Assembly: GCF_001053095.1 (NCBI RefSeq) | Contig: NZ_CGBP01000001.1 | Span: forward strand, 186,001-250,000 | Origin: Yersinia similis | Lineage (GTDB): Bacteria; Pseudomonadota; Gammaproteobacteria; Enterobacterales; Enterobacteriaceae | Length of the DNA: 64,000 bases | Reading direction: 5' to 3' | Shown here: piece by piece, positions 17,732 to 28,736 of the stretch | Layout of the letters: the number at the start of each line of letters is the position of its first letter | Position numbering within the stretch: the stretch's first letter is position 1 | Position numbers and translations under genes: made by a program | The notes under the pieces: generated by a model | The model's database searches: none | What the model saw: only the letters and a program-made list of their open reading frames with translations | Told to the model about the DNA's origin: nothing

Positions 17732-18073
17732 ATTGGCTCATCTTCTGCCCCATCACCTTCCACTGCGTATTTTTCCGCCAATTTGTAAGAAATGTCCTTT
17801 TTTACCCAAAAAGCGCAATCGCCGATTTTTTTGTGTAAAATGCGTGTCACATTATTGATGAATTATCTCGCATTATCGGTAGAGTCGCCGAACATTCGCC
17901 TTTATATAATAAAATTAACGATATTAATAAACTGAAAATTTGTTTTAAAAAAACATATTTATAAAATAGAGATATAAAAATACAATTCGCTCTTCTTAAC
18001 AATTTTAATTTATTTAATAACCTATTTACTTGATATTGGTAGGACATAACGCCCTGGACAGAAGAACCTAAAA
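17732..18073. other. AT-rich spacer before the toxin remnant
   Basis: 342 bp, strongly AT-rich (many runs of A and T from 17890 to 18030), unlike the neighbouring backbone. No gene is seen. The composition marks the left side of an acquired islet containing the broken toxin ORF and putative immunity gene. Confidence 0.5.
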
Positions 18074-18334
18074 ATGACTGAAACATCAGCCAGACATATG
18101 CTTAACTCTGGGCGCTATGTACCCATTCAGTTAATGGAAAAAGCCATCAGATAGGGTACACGAGCAGCTGACCCTAAAAAAATATCAGGGCAATTTATTT
18201 ATCGGACTGATATATATAAGCTGGTAAAAAGAAGAGTTGGTAATGAAATTAAATATGTTTACGAAAAATTTCGTTTGCATGTGGTTGTTAGAGAAAAAGA
18301 CTGGACAATCATGCATTTCCATTACGATAGATAA
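18074..18334 (+). pseudogene. Toxin-tip (CdiA-CT/polymorphic toxin-like) remnant, broken by a TAG
   Basis: Eighty-seven codons read as one frame with a single internal TAG at 18152-18154. Before it comes MTETSARHMLNSGRYVPIQL; after it GTRAADPKKISGQFIYRTDI, a stretch containing LHVVVREKDWTIMHFHYDR, and a TAA. The pattern (GRYVPIQ, then G-x-R-x-x-DP, then a basic beta-rich end with MHFHYDR) resembles small nuclease-type toxin domains at the C-terminal tips of contact-dependent or polymorphic toxins. The frame is also open for eight codons upstream (RPGQKNLK). No CdiA, Rhs or secretion gene is nearby, so this is an orphan tip. Family name is uncertain. Confidence 0.55.
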
Positions 18335-18348
18335 TATTCGGTCCCTAA

Positions 18349-18780
18349 ATGTTTGAAATCTATGTCGAAGATGATGTGCTATTCAGACTCACTGTTATCG
18401 AGCGTTTGAAAGAACCAGAAGATCGAAGATTTGACCTCATTAACTGCTGGTTGGAAATTAAAGTACCTTGTATTCAACTTCAGTGTATTTGTGAGTTAAC
18501 ACCCGATGAGATTGAAATATTTCATCAAAATCTGAGTGATTTTTACGATTCTTTGTTAGTCGGAACAACACCTCTACCGGTCAAATTTAAGCCCAGAATA
18601 GGTATTCTTGATGCTGAAGTTATCGCGACCATTGATGGTCAAGGTGTTGGATTTAATTTCCGCGTTTGTCCTGATATCGAAGCCGGTAGTGAACTAAACG
18701 CGGGGATTTACCTCGATCAGAGTTACTTTCCCGGACTACTGGCCGGCCTGAAAGAAATTACTCACATAGACAGTGAATAA
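18349..18780 (+). CDS. Putative immunity protein next to the toxin remnant
   Basis: An intact 143-residue acidic, cytosolic-looking protein (MFEIYVEDDVLFRLTVIERL...) with no signal peptide and alternating hydrophobic strands. I do not recognise a named family with certainty. Position 14 bp after a toxin-tip ORF, small size and acidity are what is expected of a polymorphic-toxin immunity protein. The ribosome site is weak. Its frame is intact while the toxin frame is broken, as often seen for orphan immunity genes kept for protection. Confidence 0.5.
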   Translation: MFEIYVEDDVLFRLTVIERLKEPEDRRFDLINCWLEIKVPCIQLQCICELTPDEIEIFHQNLSDFYDSLLVGTTPLPVKFKPRIGILDAEVIATIDGQGVGFNFRVCPDIEAGSELNAGIYLDQSYFPGLLAGLKEITHIDSE

Positions 18781-18889
18781 ATTTTGTAGATAAATCTGCA
18801 CAGTCTACTTATCCCGCTAACATCATAAAGTAATCATCAAGTCATAGCGGTATAAATACTTTGCCAATCATACTGAGGAACGGCGTAAC

Positions 18890-20470
18890 ATGGGTTCAAA
18901 CAGTGCGTTCTCCCGCAATACTTTGTCCAGACGCCATCTGGTAAAAAAGAGTATCCTCCTCGCACTCTGCTTTTTTATCTGTTTTGTCGTTATTACGTTG
19001 TCATTACTGTATCGCAGCAGTGAAAATAAATTAACAACACAAAGTGGTAACATTATTACCTATGCCTCTCATTTCCTTAATGAGGTAACAACAACCCTGT
19101 CTCAGCTTATCCCACTGAGCACCCAATCATGCGAACAAGCCAGCCCGACTCTTCATTATCGTGCCGCATTTACCAATGGTGTCAGAGCCTTTTTATTGGT
19201 CAGAGAAGGCGTTGCTTATTGCTCCTCTGCAACGGGTGAAATGCAAACACCTGTCAGTACTATCTACCCCAAAGTTAATTTATCCCAGCCACTGGATTTT
19301 AAAATTCAGCAAGGTACCCCCATGATGCCAAATAAACCGGCAATTGCCGTATGGCTACGTCAATCCGGCCGTGAAGATACGGGAATATTGGCGACGATGG
19401 AATTCAGTTTGCATCCTTATCTATTAATGGGTCATTCAGATAGTGAAATGAGTGGCTTAGCGATTATTATTGATGGCTTAGCCGTCACTACTTTTGATTC
19501 TAACGTCTTACCTATCAGCCAGTTACCTCATCTAAACGCCAGAGAGATTAAATTACCGGGTTATCCGATTAAAATATTGATTTATCATAATAGTATAACG
19601 AAAAACGATATTAGAATGACCCTGCTAGGCGGCCTATTACTTGCTGGTTTGGTGGGTATCTTGGCTTTTTATATTTTAATCACCAGAAAAAGTGCTGAAG
19701 CTGAAATTTTACGGGGCATTAGGCGCGGTGAGTTCTTCGTGGAATATCAACCGGTTTTTCGCTCACATAATCAGACAATATCAGGTTTAGAAGCCCTTAT
19801 CCGTTGGCAACACCCGACTGAAGGGCGGATTTCGCCCGATATCTTCATTCCTTATGCAGAAACTCAACACCTGATACAGCCGCTGACAACGCACTTGTTT
19901 GAGTTAATTATCAGAGATACCGCTCTTATAGCAAATCTGTTCCCGACGGGCACTAAACTTGCCTTTAATATTTCACCGGTTCATCTTGCTGATGATGATT
20001 TTTGTCAGGACGTATCACGACTCTTGCAGCAATTAAATACCGATATTTTTACCCCCGTCTTCGAAATTACTGAGCGAGGTATGGTGCAAAAAGAGTTGGC
20101 CCTGAAGCAATTCGCCTGGCTGCATTCGCAAGGGATTCAAATCGCTGTCGATGATTTTGGCACCGGCCATAGCGCACTGATTTATTTAGAACGCTTTACC
20201 TTAGATTATATTAAAATTGATCGCGGTTTTATCAGCACGATAGGCGAAAACACGGTCACAACGCCGGTATTAGATTCGGTATTAATACTGGCAAAAAAAC
20301 TCAATATTGAAACTATCGCTGAAGGCGTCGAGACTGAGCAACAACTTCACTATTTAGCTAAACATGGTGTCAACTACTTGCAGGGGTATTTACTCAGTAA
20401 GCCGCTGTCTGTTGAAGCTTTAGTTAAATTCTGTCATGAAAAGATGAGTAACAAAAACTTACTGGCTTAA
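18890..20470 (+). CDS. pdeN: Cyclic-di-GMP phosphodiesterase PdeN (Rtn), CSS-motif and EAL domains
   Basis: 526 residues (E. coli Rtn 518). An N-terminal membrane helix near residues 22-45 is followed by a periplasmic CSS domain, with one conserved cysteine in TQSCEQ near residue 83 and the CSS triad in VAYCSSATG. A second membrane helix lies near residues 245-263. The EAL domain begins near residue 275 with GLEALIRWQHP, then NISPVHL, EITERGM, the metal-site DDFGTGHSAL and EGVETEQQ, all the residues needed for activity. In related proteins DsbA/DsbB-linked oxidation of the periplasmic cysteines controls activity. The gene is monocistronic. Confidence 0.9.
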   Translation: MGSNSAFSRNTLSRRHLVKKSILLALCFFICFVVITLSLLYRSSENKLTTQSGNIITYASHFLNEVTTTLSQLIPLSTQSCEQASPTLHYRAAFTNGVRAFLLVREGVAYCSSATGEMQTPVSTIYPKVNLSQPLDFKIQQGTPMMPNKPAIAVWLRQSGREDTGILATMEFSLHPYLLMGHSDSEMSGLAIIIDGLAVTTFDSNVLPISQLPHLNAREIKLPGYPIKILIYHNSITKNDIRMTLLGGLLLAGLVGILAFYILITRKSAEAEILRGIRRGEFFVEYQPVFRSHNQTISGLEALIRWQHPTEGRISPDIFIPYAETQHLIQPLTTHLFELIIRDTALIANLFPTGTKLAFNISPVHLADDDFCQDVSRLLQQLNTDIFTPVFEITERGMVQKELALKQFAWLHSQGIQIAVDDFGTGHSALIYLERFTLDYIKIDRGFISTIGENTVTTPVLDSVLILAKKLNIETIAEGVETEQQLHYLAKHGVNYLQGYLLSKPLSVEALVKFCHEKMSNKNLLA

Positions 20471-20551
20471 TGTTTGCATTACCCCCCTGTAAGCTGGTAA
20501 TTTCATTTGAGAAAATGATTATCTGCAGCTTCGCAGGAGATTGCCAACAAT

Positions 20552-22360
20552 ATGTTTTTACGCCTATTTGCTACCTTGATACTTTCGGCCATGAGTTTTG
20601 GGTTAGCTGCCGAAACCATTAAAGAGGGCGTTTCTTTTGCCATATTGGGCGAACCCAAGTACTCATCAGATTTTAGCCATTTTGATTATGTCAATCCAGC
20701 GGCCCCTAAGGGGGGAAATATTACTCTGTCGGCAATTGGCACATTTGATAATTTCAACCGATATGCATTACGTGGTACTTCTGCAGCTCGAACGGAAAGA
20801 CTCTATGACTCATTGTTCAGTACCTCAAGCGATGAGATTGGCAGCTACTATCCGTTAATTGCAGAATCAGCGCGCTATTCTCCCGACTTCAGTTGGATTG
20901 AAGTTGATATCAACCCCCACGCCCGTTTTCATGATGGCGCCCCTATTACTGCAGAGGATGTGGCCTTCACCTTCAACAAATTTATGACTGAAGGGGTACC
21001 ACAATTTCGATTGTTCTATAAAGGCGTTAAAGTCAACGCTATTTCCCGTCTGACGGTACGTTTTGAATTTCCTGAACCTAACAAAGATAAAATGCTCGGC
21101 CTACTTGGTTTCCCGGTGATGCCCAAACATTTCTGGAAAGATCATAAGCTGAGTGACCCACTCAGTACCCCCCCAGTCGCCAGTGGCCCTTACCGCATCA
21201 GCAAATACAAAATGGGCCAATATGTCACTTATGAACGGGTGAAGGATTACTGGGCCGCCAATCTGCCGGTTAACCGGGGCCAATATAATTTTGACACTAT
21301 CCGTTATGATTATTATCTGGACGACAAAGTCGCATTAGAAGCCTTTAAAGCCGGAGCCTTTGATTTACGGACGGAGTCCTCACCGAAAAGCTGGGCGACG
21401 CAGTATGCGGGGGGTAACTTCGCCAAGAACTATATCGTCAAACAGGATATTACCGACAACTCGGCACAGAACACTCGCTGGTTAGCATTTAATGTGCAAC
21501 AGCCCCTCTTCAGTGACCGGCGCGTCCGCCAGGCGCTGACTTTGGCCTTCGATTTTGAATGGATGAACAAAGCCTTTTATTTCAATAGCTATCAACGTGC
21601 CAATAGCTTCTTCCAAAATACCGAATATGCGGCAACAGGTTATCCGGACAGTGCAGAACTGGCTTGGCTCGCGCCATTGAAAGATAAAATACCCGCGGAA
21701 GTTTTCACCCAGATTTATCAACCACCACACACGGATGGTAGCGGCTATTCGCGAGATAACCTGCTCAAAGCCAAAGAGTTACTGAGTGAGGTGGGCTGGG
21801 AAGTCAAAGACCAACAACTGGTGAATAGTAAAACCGGTAAACCTTTTGAATTTGAATTGTTATTACCCAGCGGCAGCGATTTTCAGTATGTACAACCGTT
21901 CAAACACAATTTGCAACGTTTAGGTATCACGATGAAGATCCGCGAAGTTGACAGCTCGCAATTTATTAATCGCTTGCGCAGCCGGGATTTCGATATGATC
22001 CCAACGGTTTACGATGCCTTCCCTTACCCAAGCCCAGACCTGCAAATCTTGTGGAGTTCAGCCTACATTGATTCCACCTATAACAGACCCGGTATTAAAG
22101 ATCCGGCCATCGACCAATTAATCGCCCAGATTGTTAGCCATCAGGATCAACCAGAGGCCTTACTCTCTCTGGGGCGTGCCCTTGACCGGGTATTGACCTG
22201 GAATTATTTGATGATCCCGATGTGGTATTCCAATCATAACCGCTTCGCCTATTGGGATAAACTCTCGATGCCAGCGGTTCGTCCCACCTATTCGCTAGGG
22301 TTTGATAGCTGGTGGTTTGATGTTAACAAGGCAGCTCGCCTGCCAGTAGAACGTCGTTAG
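20552..22360 (+). CDS. yejA: Peptide ABC transporter periplasmic binding protein YejA
   Basis: 602 residues with a cleaved signal peptide (FLRLFATLILSAMSFGLAAE). It has the SBP_bac_5 (oligopeptide-binding) fold, with YESLFST-like and PEDVAFTFNKF segments. It is the first gene of yejABEF, the microcin C7-type peptide importer of the inner membrane, and captures the peptide in the periplasm. It is separated from pdeN by about 80 bp and yejB begins 9 bp after its stop. Promoter not resolved. Confidence 0.92.
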   Translation: MFLRLFATLILSAMSFGLAAETIKEGVSFAILGEPKYSSDFSHFDYVNPAAPKGGNITLSAIGTFDNFNRYALRGTSAARTERLYDSLFSTSSDEIGSYYPLIAESARYSPDFSWIEVDINPHARFHDGAPITAEDVAFTFNKFMTEGVPQFRLFYKGVKVNAISRLTVRFEFPEPNKDKMLGLLGFPVMPKHFWKDHKLSDPLSTPPVASGPYRISKYKMGQYVTYERVKDYWAANLPVNRGQYNFDTIRYDYYLDDKVALEAFKAGAFDLRTESSPKSWATQYAGGNFAKNYIVKQDITDNSAQNTRWLAFNVQQPLFSDRRVRQALTLAFDFEWMNKAFYFNSYQRANSFFQNTEYAATGYPDSAELAWLAPLKDKIPAEVFTQIYQPPHTDGSGYSRDNLLKAKELLSEVGWEVKDQQLVNSKTGKPFEFELLLPSGSDFQYVQPFKHNLQRLGITMKIREVDSSQFINRLRSRDFDMIPTVYDAFPYPSPDLQILWSSAYIDSTYNRPGIKDPAIDQLIAQIVSHQDQPEALLSLGRALDRVLTWNYLMIPMWYSNHNRFAYWDKLSMPAVRPTYSLGFDSWWFDVNKAARLPVERR

Positions 22361-22369
22361 GGGGCTGTT

Positions 22370-23470
22370 GTGGGCGCATATCTATTACGGCGACTATTCC
22401 TTGTTATTCCTACGCTGTGGGCCATTATTACTATCAATTTCTTTATTGTGCAGATTGCACCTGGTGGGCCAGTTGATCAGGCTATCGCCAATATTGAATT
22501 GGGTCATACCACTGGGTTTACTGCCGGTAGCGGTGATGGCGGTTTAGGGGGGGCTAAAGTCGGTCTGAATGCAGCACGGGTCGGTGACAGTAGTTATCGC
22601 GGTTCACGCGGGTTAGACCCAGAAGTTATCGCTGAAATACAACAGCGCTTTGGTTTTGATAAGCCCCTGCATCAGCGCTATTTCGATATGCTATGGCGCT
22701 ATGTCCGCTTTGATTTTGGCGACAGTTTGTTCCGTGGCGAATCGGTGATGTCACTGGTTAAGCAAAGCCTGCCGGTGTCAATCTCGCTTGGGCTATGGAG
22801 TACGCTGATTATTTATCTAGTCTCCATACCTCTGGGGATTAAAAAAGCGGTGCGCAATGGTACGGCCTTCGATACCTGGAGCAGTACCTTAATTATCATC
22901 GGCTATGCAATCCCTTCGTTCCTATTCGCTATTTTACTGGTAGTGCTGTTTTCCGGCGGTAGCTATTTCGACCTGTTCCCACTACGCGGCCTGGTTTCCA
23001 GTAACTGGGACACCCTACCGTGGTACAGCAAAATCACAGACTATTTGTGGCATATTACCCTGCCCGTGCTGGCCACGGTGATTGGTGGTTTCGCGACACT
23101 GACGATGCTAACGAAAAACTCATTCCTCGATGAAATACGTAAGCAATATGTGGTTACGGCCCGAGCCAAGGGACTACCAGAGGAAAAAATTCTCTATCGC
23201 CATGTCTTTCGCAACGCCATGCTGTTGGTCATCGCCGGGTTCCCCGCCACCTTTGTCAGTATGTTTTTCACAGGTTCACTCTTGATTGAAGTGATGTTCT
23301 CACTCAATGGCTTAGGCCTGCTGGGATATGACGCCACCTTACAGCGAGATTACCCGGTGATGTTTGGCACGCTGTATATTTTCACACTTATTGGTTTACT
23401 GCTGAATATCGTCAGTGACATTACCTATACCCTGGTAGACCCACGTATTGATTTTGAGGGCCGCCAATAA
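22370..23470 (+). CDS. yejB: Peptide ABC transporter permease YejB
   Basis: 366 residues starting with GTG ([17 protein letters not shown]), preceded by AGGGGG. A DppB/OppB-type permease with six membrane segments and the cytoplasmic EAA loop in [20 protein letters not shown]. It forms the inner-membrane channel with YejE. The stop overlaps the first base of yejE. Confidence 0.92.
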   Translation: MGAYLLRRLFLVIPTLWAIITINFFIVQIAPGGPVDQAIANIELGHTTGFTAGSGDGGLGGAKVGLNAARVGDSSYRGSRGLDPEVIAEIQQRFGFDKPLHQRYFDMLWRYVRFDFGDSLFRGESVMSLVKQSLPVSISLGLWSTLIIYLVSIPLGIKKAVRNGTAFDTWSSTLIIIGYAIPSFLFAILLVVLFSGGSYFDLFPLRGLVSSNWDTLPWYSKITDYLWHITLPVLATVIGGFATLTMLTKNSFLDEIRKQYVVTARAKGLPEEKILYRHVFRNAMLLVIAGFPATFVSMFFTGSLLIEVMFSLNGLGLLGYDATLQRDYPVMFGTLYIFTLIGLLLNIVSDITYTLVDPRIDFEGRQ

Positions 23471-24498
23471 TGATGATGAGACTAAGTGCAATTAATCAGG
23501 CCCGTTGGGCGCGTTTTCGTCAGAATCGCCGTGGTTACTGGTCACTGTGGATTTTCCTGACGCTGTTTGTCATTAGCTTATTTGCCGAATTGATTGCCAA
23601 CGATAAGCCATTGCTGGTGAGCTATCAGGGCAAGATTTATATGCCTTTTATGGTCAATTACAGTGAGTCAACCTTTGGTGGTGTTTTAACCACCGCGGCA
23701 GATTATCAAGATCCGTATGTGATCGGGCGTATAAATGACAGTGGCTGGGCTATCTGGGCACCTATTCGTTTTAGTAATAACACCATTAATTTCGCCACGG
23801 ACGTGCCCTTCCCTTCGCCGCCAAGCCGTACCAACTTGCTGGGTACAGATAGTACCGGCGGAGATGTCTTGGCCAAAGTGATCTATGGCTTTCGTATCTC
23901 GCTGTTGTTCGGGCTGACACTAACCCTGTTTTCCAGTGTGATTGGGATCTGCGCTGGTGCGGTACAAGGCTATTACGGTGGCAGGGTTGATCTCTGGGGC
24001 CAACGCTTTATTGAGGTATGGTCTGGTATGCCAACTCTGTTTTTAGTGATTTTACTGTCAAGCATTGTGCAGCCCAATTTCTGGTGGCTGCTGGCTATCA
24101 CCGTTATTTTTGGCTGGATGGGATTGGTCGGCGTCGTGCGCGCTGAGTTTCTCCGTACTCGAAATTACGATTATATCCGTGCTGCACGGGCGATGGGGGT
24201 ACGTGATCGGACCATCATGACCCGCCATATGTTGCCTAATGCTATGGTGGCTACATTGACCTTCCTGCCGTTTATTCTATGTGGCTCAATTACCACCCTC
24301 ACCTCACTGGATTTCCTCGGTTTTGGTTTGCCAATAGGGTCACCATCACTGGGTGGGCTGCTGTTAGAGGGGAAAAATAACCTACAGGCACCATGGCTGG
24401 GGATCACCGCATTTCTGGTGCTGGCGGTGCTATTATCCCTGTTGATTTTTATCGGCGAAGCTGTCCGTGACGCCTTTGACCCAAGTAAGGTGTACTGA
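23470..24498 (+). CDS. yejE: Peptide ABC transporter permease YejE
   Basis: 342 residues, the OppC/DppC-type partner of YejB. It has an N-terminal membrane helix (SLWIFLTLFVISLFAELIAN), a periplasmic loop, then the transporter core with the EAA-loop YIRAARAMGVRDRTIMTRHM. It begins at the last base of the yejB stop region and ends 1 bp before the yejF start (TGATATG), so the genes are translationally coupled. Confidence 0.92.
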   Translation: MMMRLSAINQARWARFRQNRRGYWSLWIFLTLFVISLFAELIANDKPLLVSYQGKIYMPFMVNYSESTFGGVLTTAADYQDPYVIGRINDSGWAIWAPIRFSNNTINFATDVPFPSPPSRTNLLGTDSTGGDVLAKVIYGFRISLLFGLTLTLFSSVIGICAGAVQGYYGGRVDLWGQRFIEVWSGMPTLFLVILLSSIVQPNFWWLLAITVIFGWMGLVGVVRAEFLRTRNYDYIRAARAMGVRDRTIMTRHMLPNAMVATLTFLPFILCGSITTLTSLDFLGFGLPIGSPSLGGLLLEGKNNLQAPWLGITAFLVLAVLLSLLIFIGEAVRDAFDPSKVY

Positions 24499-24499
24499 T

Positions 24500-26092
24500 A
24501 TGACGACCTCACCACTATTGGATATCCAAAACCTCAGTGTTGCGTTTAGTCAGGCAGGCGTTCAGCGTGAGGTTGTCAGCGAACTGTCATTACAAATCAA
24601 CGAAGGGGAGACACTGGCGCTGGTCGGGGAATCAGGATCGGGGAAAAGCGTCACCGCGTTGTCTGTGTTACGTTTGCTGCCATCACCGCCGGTAGTTTAT
24701 CCCACAGGTGATATTCTGTTTGCGGGCAGATCATTGCTACATGCTGATGAGCCAACACTACGGCGCATTCGAGGTAATCAGATTTCAATGATTTTCCAAG
24801 AACCGATGGTGTCACTCAACCCACTGCATAATATTGAAAAACAGTTGGCAGAAGTGCTATCACTGCACCGTGGTATGGGGCAAGAAGCTGCGCGGGCTGA
24901 AATTATCCAATGCCTCGACAGAGTTGGCATTCGTAATGCCAAAGGGCGATTAGCTGATTTTCCTCATCAGCTTTCTGGCGGCGAACGCCAGCGAGTGATG
25001 ATTGCCATGGCAGTATTGACCCAACCCAAATTATTGATCGCGGATGAACCTACCACCGCACTGGATGTCTCTGTTCAAGCGCAAATTCTGAGCTTGCTGA
25101 AAGAGTTAAAGCAAGAGATGAACATGAGCCTGCTGTTTATCACCCATAACCTGAATATCGTGCGCCGATTAGCGGATAACGTGGCGGTGATGCGTGAAGG
25201 CCGTAAAGTGGAGCAGAACAACCGGCAGGCGCTCTTCAGTGCCCCACAACACCCCTACACTCGCCAGTTACTGGATGCTGAGCCACAAGGCGCCCCACTG
25301 CCGCTCTCGCAAAATACCCAGCCACTGCTTGTGGTTAAAAAGTTGCAAGTCGCATTCCCAATCAAGCGTGGTTTACTGCGCCGTACTGTCGATCACCACT
25401 ATGCGCTAAAAAGCCTCAGTTTTGACCTGAAGCCCGGTGAAAGTCTGGGCCTGGTGGGGGAATCCGGTTCGGGTAAAAGTACCTCCGGTCTGGCCTTGTT
25501 ACGCCTATTGCCATCACAGGGTGAAATCTGGTTTAACGGGCAACCGCTGCACCAATTTACCCCAAAACAGATGCTGCCCTATCGCAGCCGTATTCAGGTG
25601 GTATTCCAGGACCCTTACTCAGCATTGAACCCACGCTTGAATGTGCAACAGATCATTGCTGAGGGCTTGGAAGTGCATCAAAAACTCAGTCCAGCGCAAC
25701 GTGAAGAGCGAGTGATTAAGGCAATGGAAGAAGTCGGATTGGATCCAACCACCCGCTCTCGTTATCCAACTGAATTCTCTGGTGGTCAGCGTCAGCGCAT
25801 TGCGATTGCCCGCGCACTGATCCTGCAACCACAACTGTTGATCCTTGATGAGCCAACGTCTTCACTGGATAAATCGGTACAGGCGCAAATTTTGGCCCTA
25901 CTGAAATCCCTTCAGCAGCGTTACCAACTCAGCTACCTGTTTATTAGCCATGACTTACAGGTTGTGCGTTCGCTCTGCCATCAGGTGATTGTCTTAAGAC
26001 AAGGAGAAGTAGTGGAACAAGGTGATTGTCAGGTAATATTTGCTGCACCAAAACAACCATATACTCAGCAATTATTAGAATTAGCAGACTAA
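24500..26092 (+). CDS. yejF: Peptide ABC transporter double ATPase YejF
   Basis: 530 residues from [13 protein letters not shown] at 24500. I chose this start over the ORF beginning at 24467 because it matches E. coli length (529) and abuts the yejE stop. Two ABC modules are fused: Walker [11 protein letters not shown] near residue 46 and signature LSGGERQRV near residue 165, then [10 protein letters not shown] near residue 325 and FSGGQRQRI near residue 435, each followed by a Walker B with DEPT. It powers the YejABE importer. Confidence 0.92.
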   Translation: MTTSPLLDIQNLSVAFSQAGVQREVVSELSLQINEGETLALVGESGSGKSVTALSVLRLLPSPPVVYPTGDILFAGRSLLHADEPTLRRIRGNQISMIFQEPMVSLNPLHNIEKQLAEVLSLHRGMGQEAARAEIIQCLDRVGIRNAKGRLADFPHQLSGGERQRVMIAMAVLTQPKLLIADEPTTALDVSVQAQILSLLKELKQEMNMSLLFITHNLNIVRRLADNVAVMREGRKVEQNNRQALFSAPQHPYTRQLLDAEPQGAPLPLSQNTQPLLVVKKLQVAFPIKRGLLRRTVDHHYALKSLSFDLKPGESLGLVGESGSGKSTSGLALLRLLPSQGEIWFNGQPLHQFTPKQMLPYRSRIQVVFQDPYSALNPRLNVQQIIAEGLEVHQKLSPAQREERVIKAMEEVGLDPTTRSRYPTEFSGGQRQRIAIARALILQPQLLILDEPTSSLDKSVQAQILALLKSLQQRYQLSYLFISHDLQVVRSLCHQVIVLRQGEVVEQGDCQVIFAAPKQPYTQQLLELAD

Positions 26093-26152
26093 TATTGCTG
26101 TAGCGTAGACAACAATGCCCACGATAGCACACGGACAAACAGCTAAAAAATA

Positions 26153-26497
26153 TCAGAAGGGGTATTCTGCCGTCAGGGTTTCGGCAATGGCCACACCGAC
26201 ATCTTTCAGGCGGCACATGGTCGCACTCTCATCCTGCCGGTGAACAAACAAGCACGGCTCACCTTCCCATTCAATAATGGATGAGTTCACTTGGATATCT
26301 TGCAGCGAAAGGTGGAGCCGCTGCATGATATGCCTGGCATGATTACCGTCGTGACTGAGTAACTTCAACCCCATCAGATCATTGGTATCGTCTATCGTCG
26401 TCAACGGAGTCGGCTCAACTTTAGCCCCGATGAAACCAGACAACCAACGGTAACTTTGCGGCAGGCGATGTACTACCGAAAGTTGAATATTATTCAC
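26153..26497 (-). CDS. yejG: YejG, conserved enterobacterial protein
   Basis: 114 residues (MNNIQLSVVHRLPQSYRWLSGF...), matching the conserved enterobacterial YejG protein in size, start sequence and position beside yejF. It is soluble with no recognisable domain. The function is not firmly known. It converges on yejF with a 60-bp gap. Confidence 0.85.
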   Translation of the reverse strand: MNNIQLSVVHRLPQSYRWLSGFIGAKVEPTPLTTIDDTNDLMGLKLLSHDGNHARHIMQRLHLSLQDIQVNSSIIEWEGEPCLFVHRQDESATMCRLKDVGVAIAETLTAEYPF

Positions 26498-27215
26498 GTG
26501 TCTTTCCTAGTCAAAATAAAAAATTAAAATTTACCAAAAACACCACAGTGACTCACGTTAACCATATGGCTCACGTTAACTACAGTTATAGTCGCTAAAT
26601 TGTTATTGTGCCTGATTCAAATCTCATAAAAACACAATATTGATAACAATTGAGAAACTTATGACTAACAAATCTATTTGTGTGCTGATTTTTGAACTCT
26701 TTAGCGCCTTTAGCAGGAACAGAGGCTGTAGATTTGGGATTCAGATCCCATTTTTCGTTATATTTATACCTTAATGGCCGTCAGCTCAACCATTTTTCTT
26801 GCAAGACAGTTACCTAATAGCAGTTAAATATTTACATTTTTAGAACAAATTAACATTAGAAAATCTTAATGGAGTTATCATAACAAACTGATAAACATGC
26901 ATATTTCTTATCATTTATTGTCATCTAATTGGCTAAAATAGACGTATAAAACAGCTGAAAAACGATTTCTATTTTTTATCTTAGTTGCCCAAAAAATTAA
27001 CAATATGACCTCAATCATGACGATGCAATCAATAATGATACGTACGCTTACTATATTGATGAAGCGCAAGAATTTATCATTTTTTAAGTCAAATTAAGGC
27101 GAAATGAGAGAGAAAAGGGTTTATCTCAGTAGCGAAAAAACTACTCAGAATGAGCCTCTGGGATGAAGCTCATTAATCCCGATGAGTCTATTAACTTTAA
27201 GCTCAACGACCAGCA

Positions 27216-27349
27216 AGTGATTCGGATGACAACGGTTATTGACACTTAGTGCCAAGAGCAGATTTGAACGCTACTTGCAGCGGCCTCGCAGAAGCGAGGC
27301 CCAGTAACGAACGTAGCCGACGCACATGCAGCTTGAAGTAGACGGGTAA
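27216..27349. repeat. Dispersed intergenic repeat, copy 1
   Basis: Shares AGAGCAGATTTGAA, CTTGCAGC and AGTAACGA in order with the copy at 29646-29740. It ends in ATGCAGCTTGAAGTAGACGG, related to the terminal motif at 50971-50997 and to the arms at 9880-9935. Confidence 0.7.
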
Positions 27350-27364
27350 ATGCCCTACCACTTA

Positions 27365-27428
27365 TACCGTTCACACCCCATACCGTTCACAACCCATATC
27401 ATTCACAACCCACGTCGTTCACAACCCA
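27365..27428. repeat. 16-bp intergenic tandem repeat, 4 units
   Basis: Units TACCGTTCACACCCCA, TACCGTTCACAACCCA, TATCATTCACAACCCA and CGTCGTTCACAACCCA lie end to end, just past the 3' end of bcr. Confidence 0.9.
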
Positions 27429-27448
27429 GCATGGGCGCTGGCTATTTT

Positions 27449-28648
27449 TTATGACGCGGTTTTATTACTTGGGCGACTGGCATACAGATACAGCAACATC
27501 GCGACAATAATACAAAATGCCATTGAACTGACCATCGGCCAGGCACTGCGCGACGAAGCCATCGACAGTAACGTCCCCACCACCGCACCGATACCAAAGC
27601 GTAACGTCCCCGCCAAAGAAGAGGCAGTACCTGCCATATGCGGGAAATCATCTAATATCACCGCCATTGCGTTAGACGTGATCATTGCGATACACCCAAC
27701 ATAGGCGGCTACGCCCAGAACCAATGCCCAGAATCCCATGCCAGTTACACAAACTACCACCAGCCAGATCCCCATCACAAATTGCACTATCAGGCCAAAA
27801 CGGAACATTTTCAGCGCCCCGAAACGGCGCACATTACGGCTGTTGATAAAGGTCATCAAGAACAAAAAGACAATGTTCAGTGCAAAGTAATAACCAAAGT
27901 TTTGCGGGGAAACGCCGTTTAACTCGATATAAACAAAAGGGCCGGCGCTGAGGAATGAAAACATACCGGCGAAGGAGAAACCACTGGCCAACATATAGCT
28001 CAGCACGCGTTTATGGCGAAATAACGAGCCGAAATTACCCATGGTCGTACGCAGATGAAATTTCTGTCGCCGTTCAGGGGGCAATGTTTCTTGGATAAAT
28101 AGCGCCACTAACACCGCACCAACCAGTGCCGCCCCCGCCATGGTCCAGAAAATAGCATGCCAGCTAAACCACACCAACAGCGCACCACCGATAATCGGTG
28201 CCAGCAGGGGTGCAATCGTCATCACCAAGACCACAAAAGACATCATTCGGGAGAACTCATCTTTGGTGAACATATCGCGCATCAATGCATTAATCACCAC
28301 ACTTGCAGCGGCGGCGGATAAGCCATGCAGGAAGCGCATATTAATGAGTTGCTCAACCGACTGCACCAGTGCACATGCCATACCTGCAAGCGCAAAAATC
28401 AGCGTCCCCCAAAAAATGACCGGCTTACGCCCGATGCTGTCAGCCATTGGCCCATAGAACATTTGCCCAATGGCAAACCCCAGCACATACGCGCTCAGAG
28501 TCATCTGCACACGGCCACTCTCGACCCCAAACTCCTGTGCAATAATCGGCATGCTTGGCAGATACATATCAATCGCCAAAGGCATCAGCATCGACAACAA
28601 CCCAAGGATAAAAATCAAACCGATGTGGGATGTCCGGTTTTTTTGCAC
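27449..28648 (-). CDS. bcr: Bcr/CflA-family multidrug efflux MFS transporter
   Basis: 399 residues (E. coli Bcr 396) with 12 membrane segments. It has the MFS motif [16 protein letters not shown] near residue 65 and LAPIIGGAL near residue 150, the DHA1-type efflux signature. It is a proton-driven exporter linked to bicyclomycin, tetracycline and dipeptide/cysteine export. It lies downstream of rsuA in the same direction, as in E. coli. Confidence 0.92.
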   Translation of the reverse strand: MQKNRTSHIGLIFILGLLSMLMPLAIDMYLPSMPIIAQEFGVESGRVQMTLSAYVLGFAIGQMFYGPMADSIGRKPVIFWGTLIFALAGMACALVQSVEQLINMRFLHGLSAAAASVVINALMRDMFTKDEFSRMMSFVVLVMTIAPLLAPIIGGALLVWFSWHAIFWTMAGAALVGAVLVALFIQETLPPERRQKFHLRTTMGNFGSLFRHKRVLSYMLASGFSFAGMFSFLSAGPFVYIELNGVSPQNFGYYFALNIVFLFLMTFINSRNVRRFGALKMFRFGLIVQFVMGIWLVVVCVTGMGFWALVLGVAAYVGCIAMITSNAMAVILDDFPHMAGTASSLAGTLRFGIGAVVGTLLSMASSRSAWPMVSSMAFCIIVAMLLYLYASRPSNKTAS

Positions 28649-28736
28649 GCTTTACCACTCCTCCAAAAACTTACCGCAGATTATACCGCGGCAGAACGGT
28701 GCGGAACCATTGGCCCGCACTGCAATAAAAATCTAA

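Larger units (their letters stand above)
26498..27448. other. 951-bp non-coding region between yejG and bcr
   Basis: The left 600 bp are AT-rich with no credible ORF. The right part holds a dispersed repeat copy (27216-27349) and a 16-bp tandem repeat (27365-27428). It may contain a small RNA, but no promoter/terminator pair can be called. Confidence 0.6.

Noticed and set aside
27180..27430. Possible CRISPR array from repeated GTTCACAACCCA blocks
   Set aside because: Units are directly adjacent 16-bp tandem copies with no spacers and no cas genes; a minisatellite.
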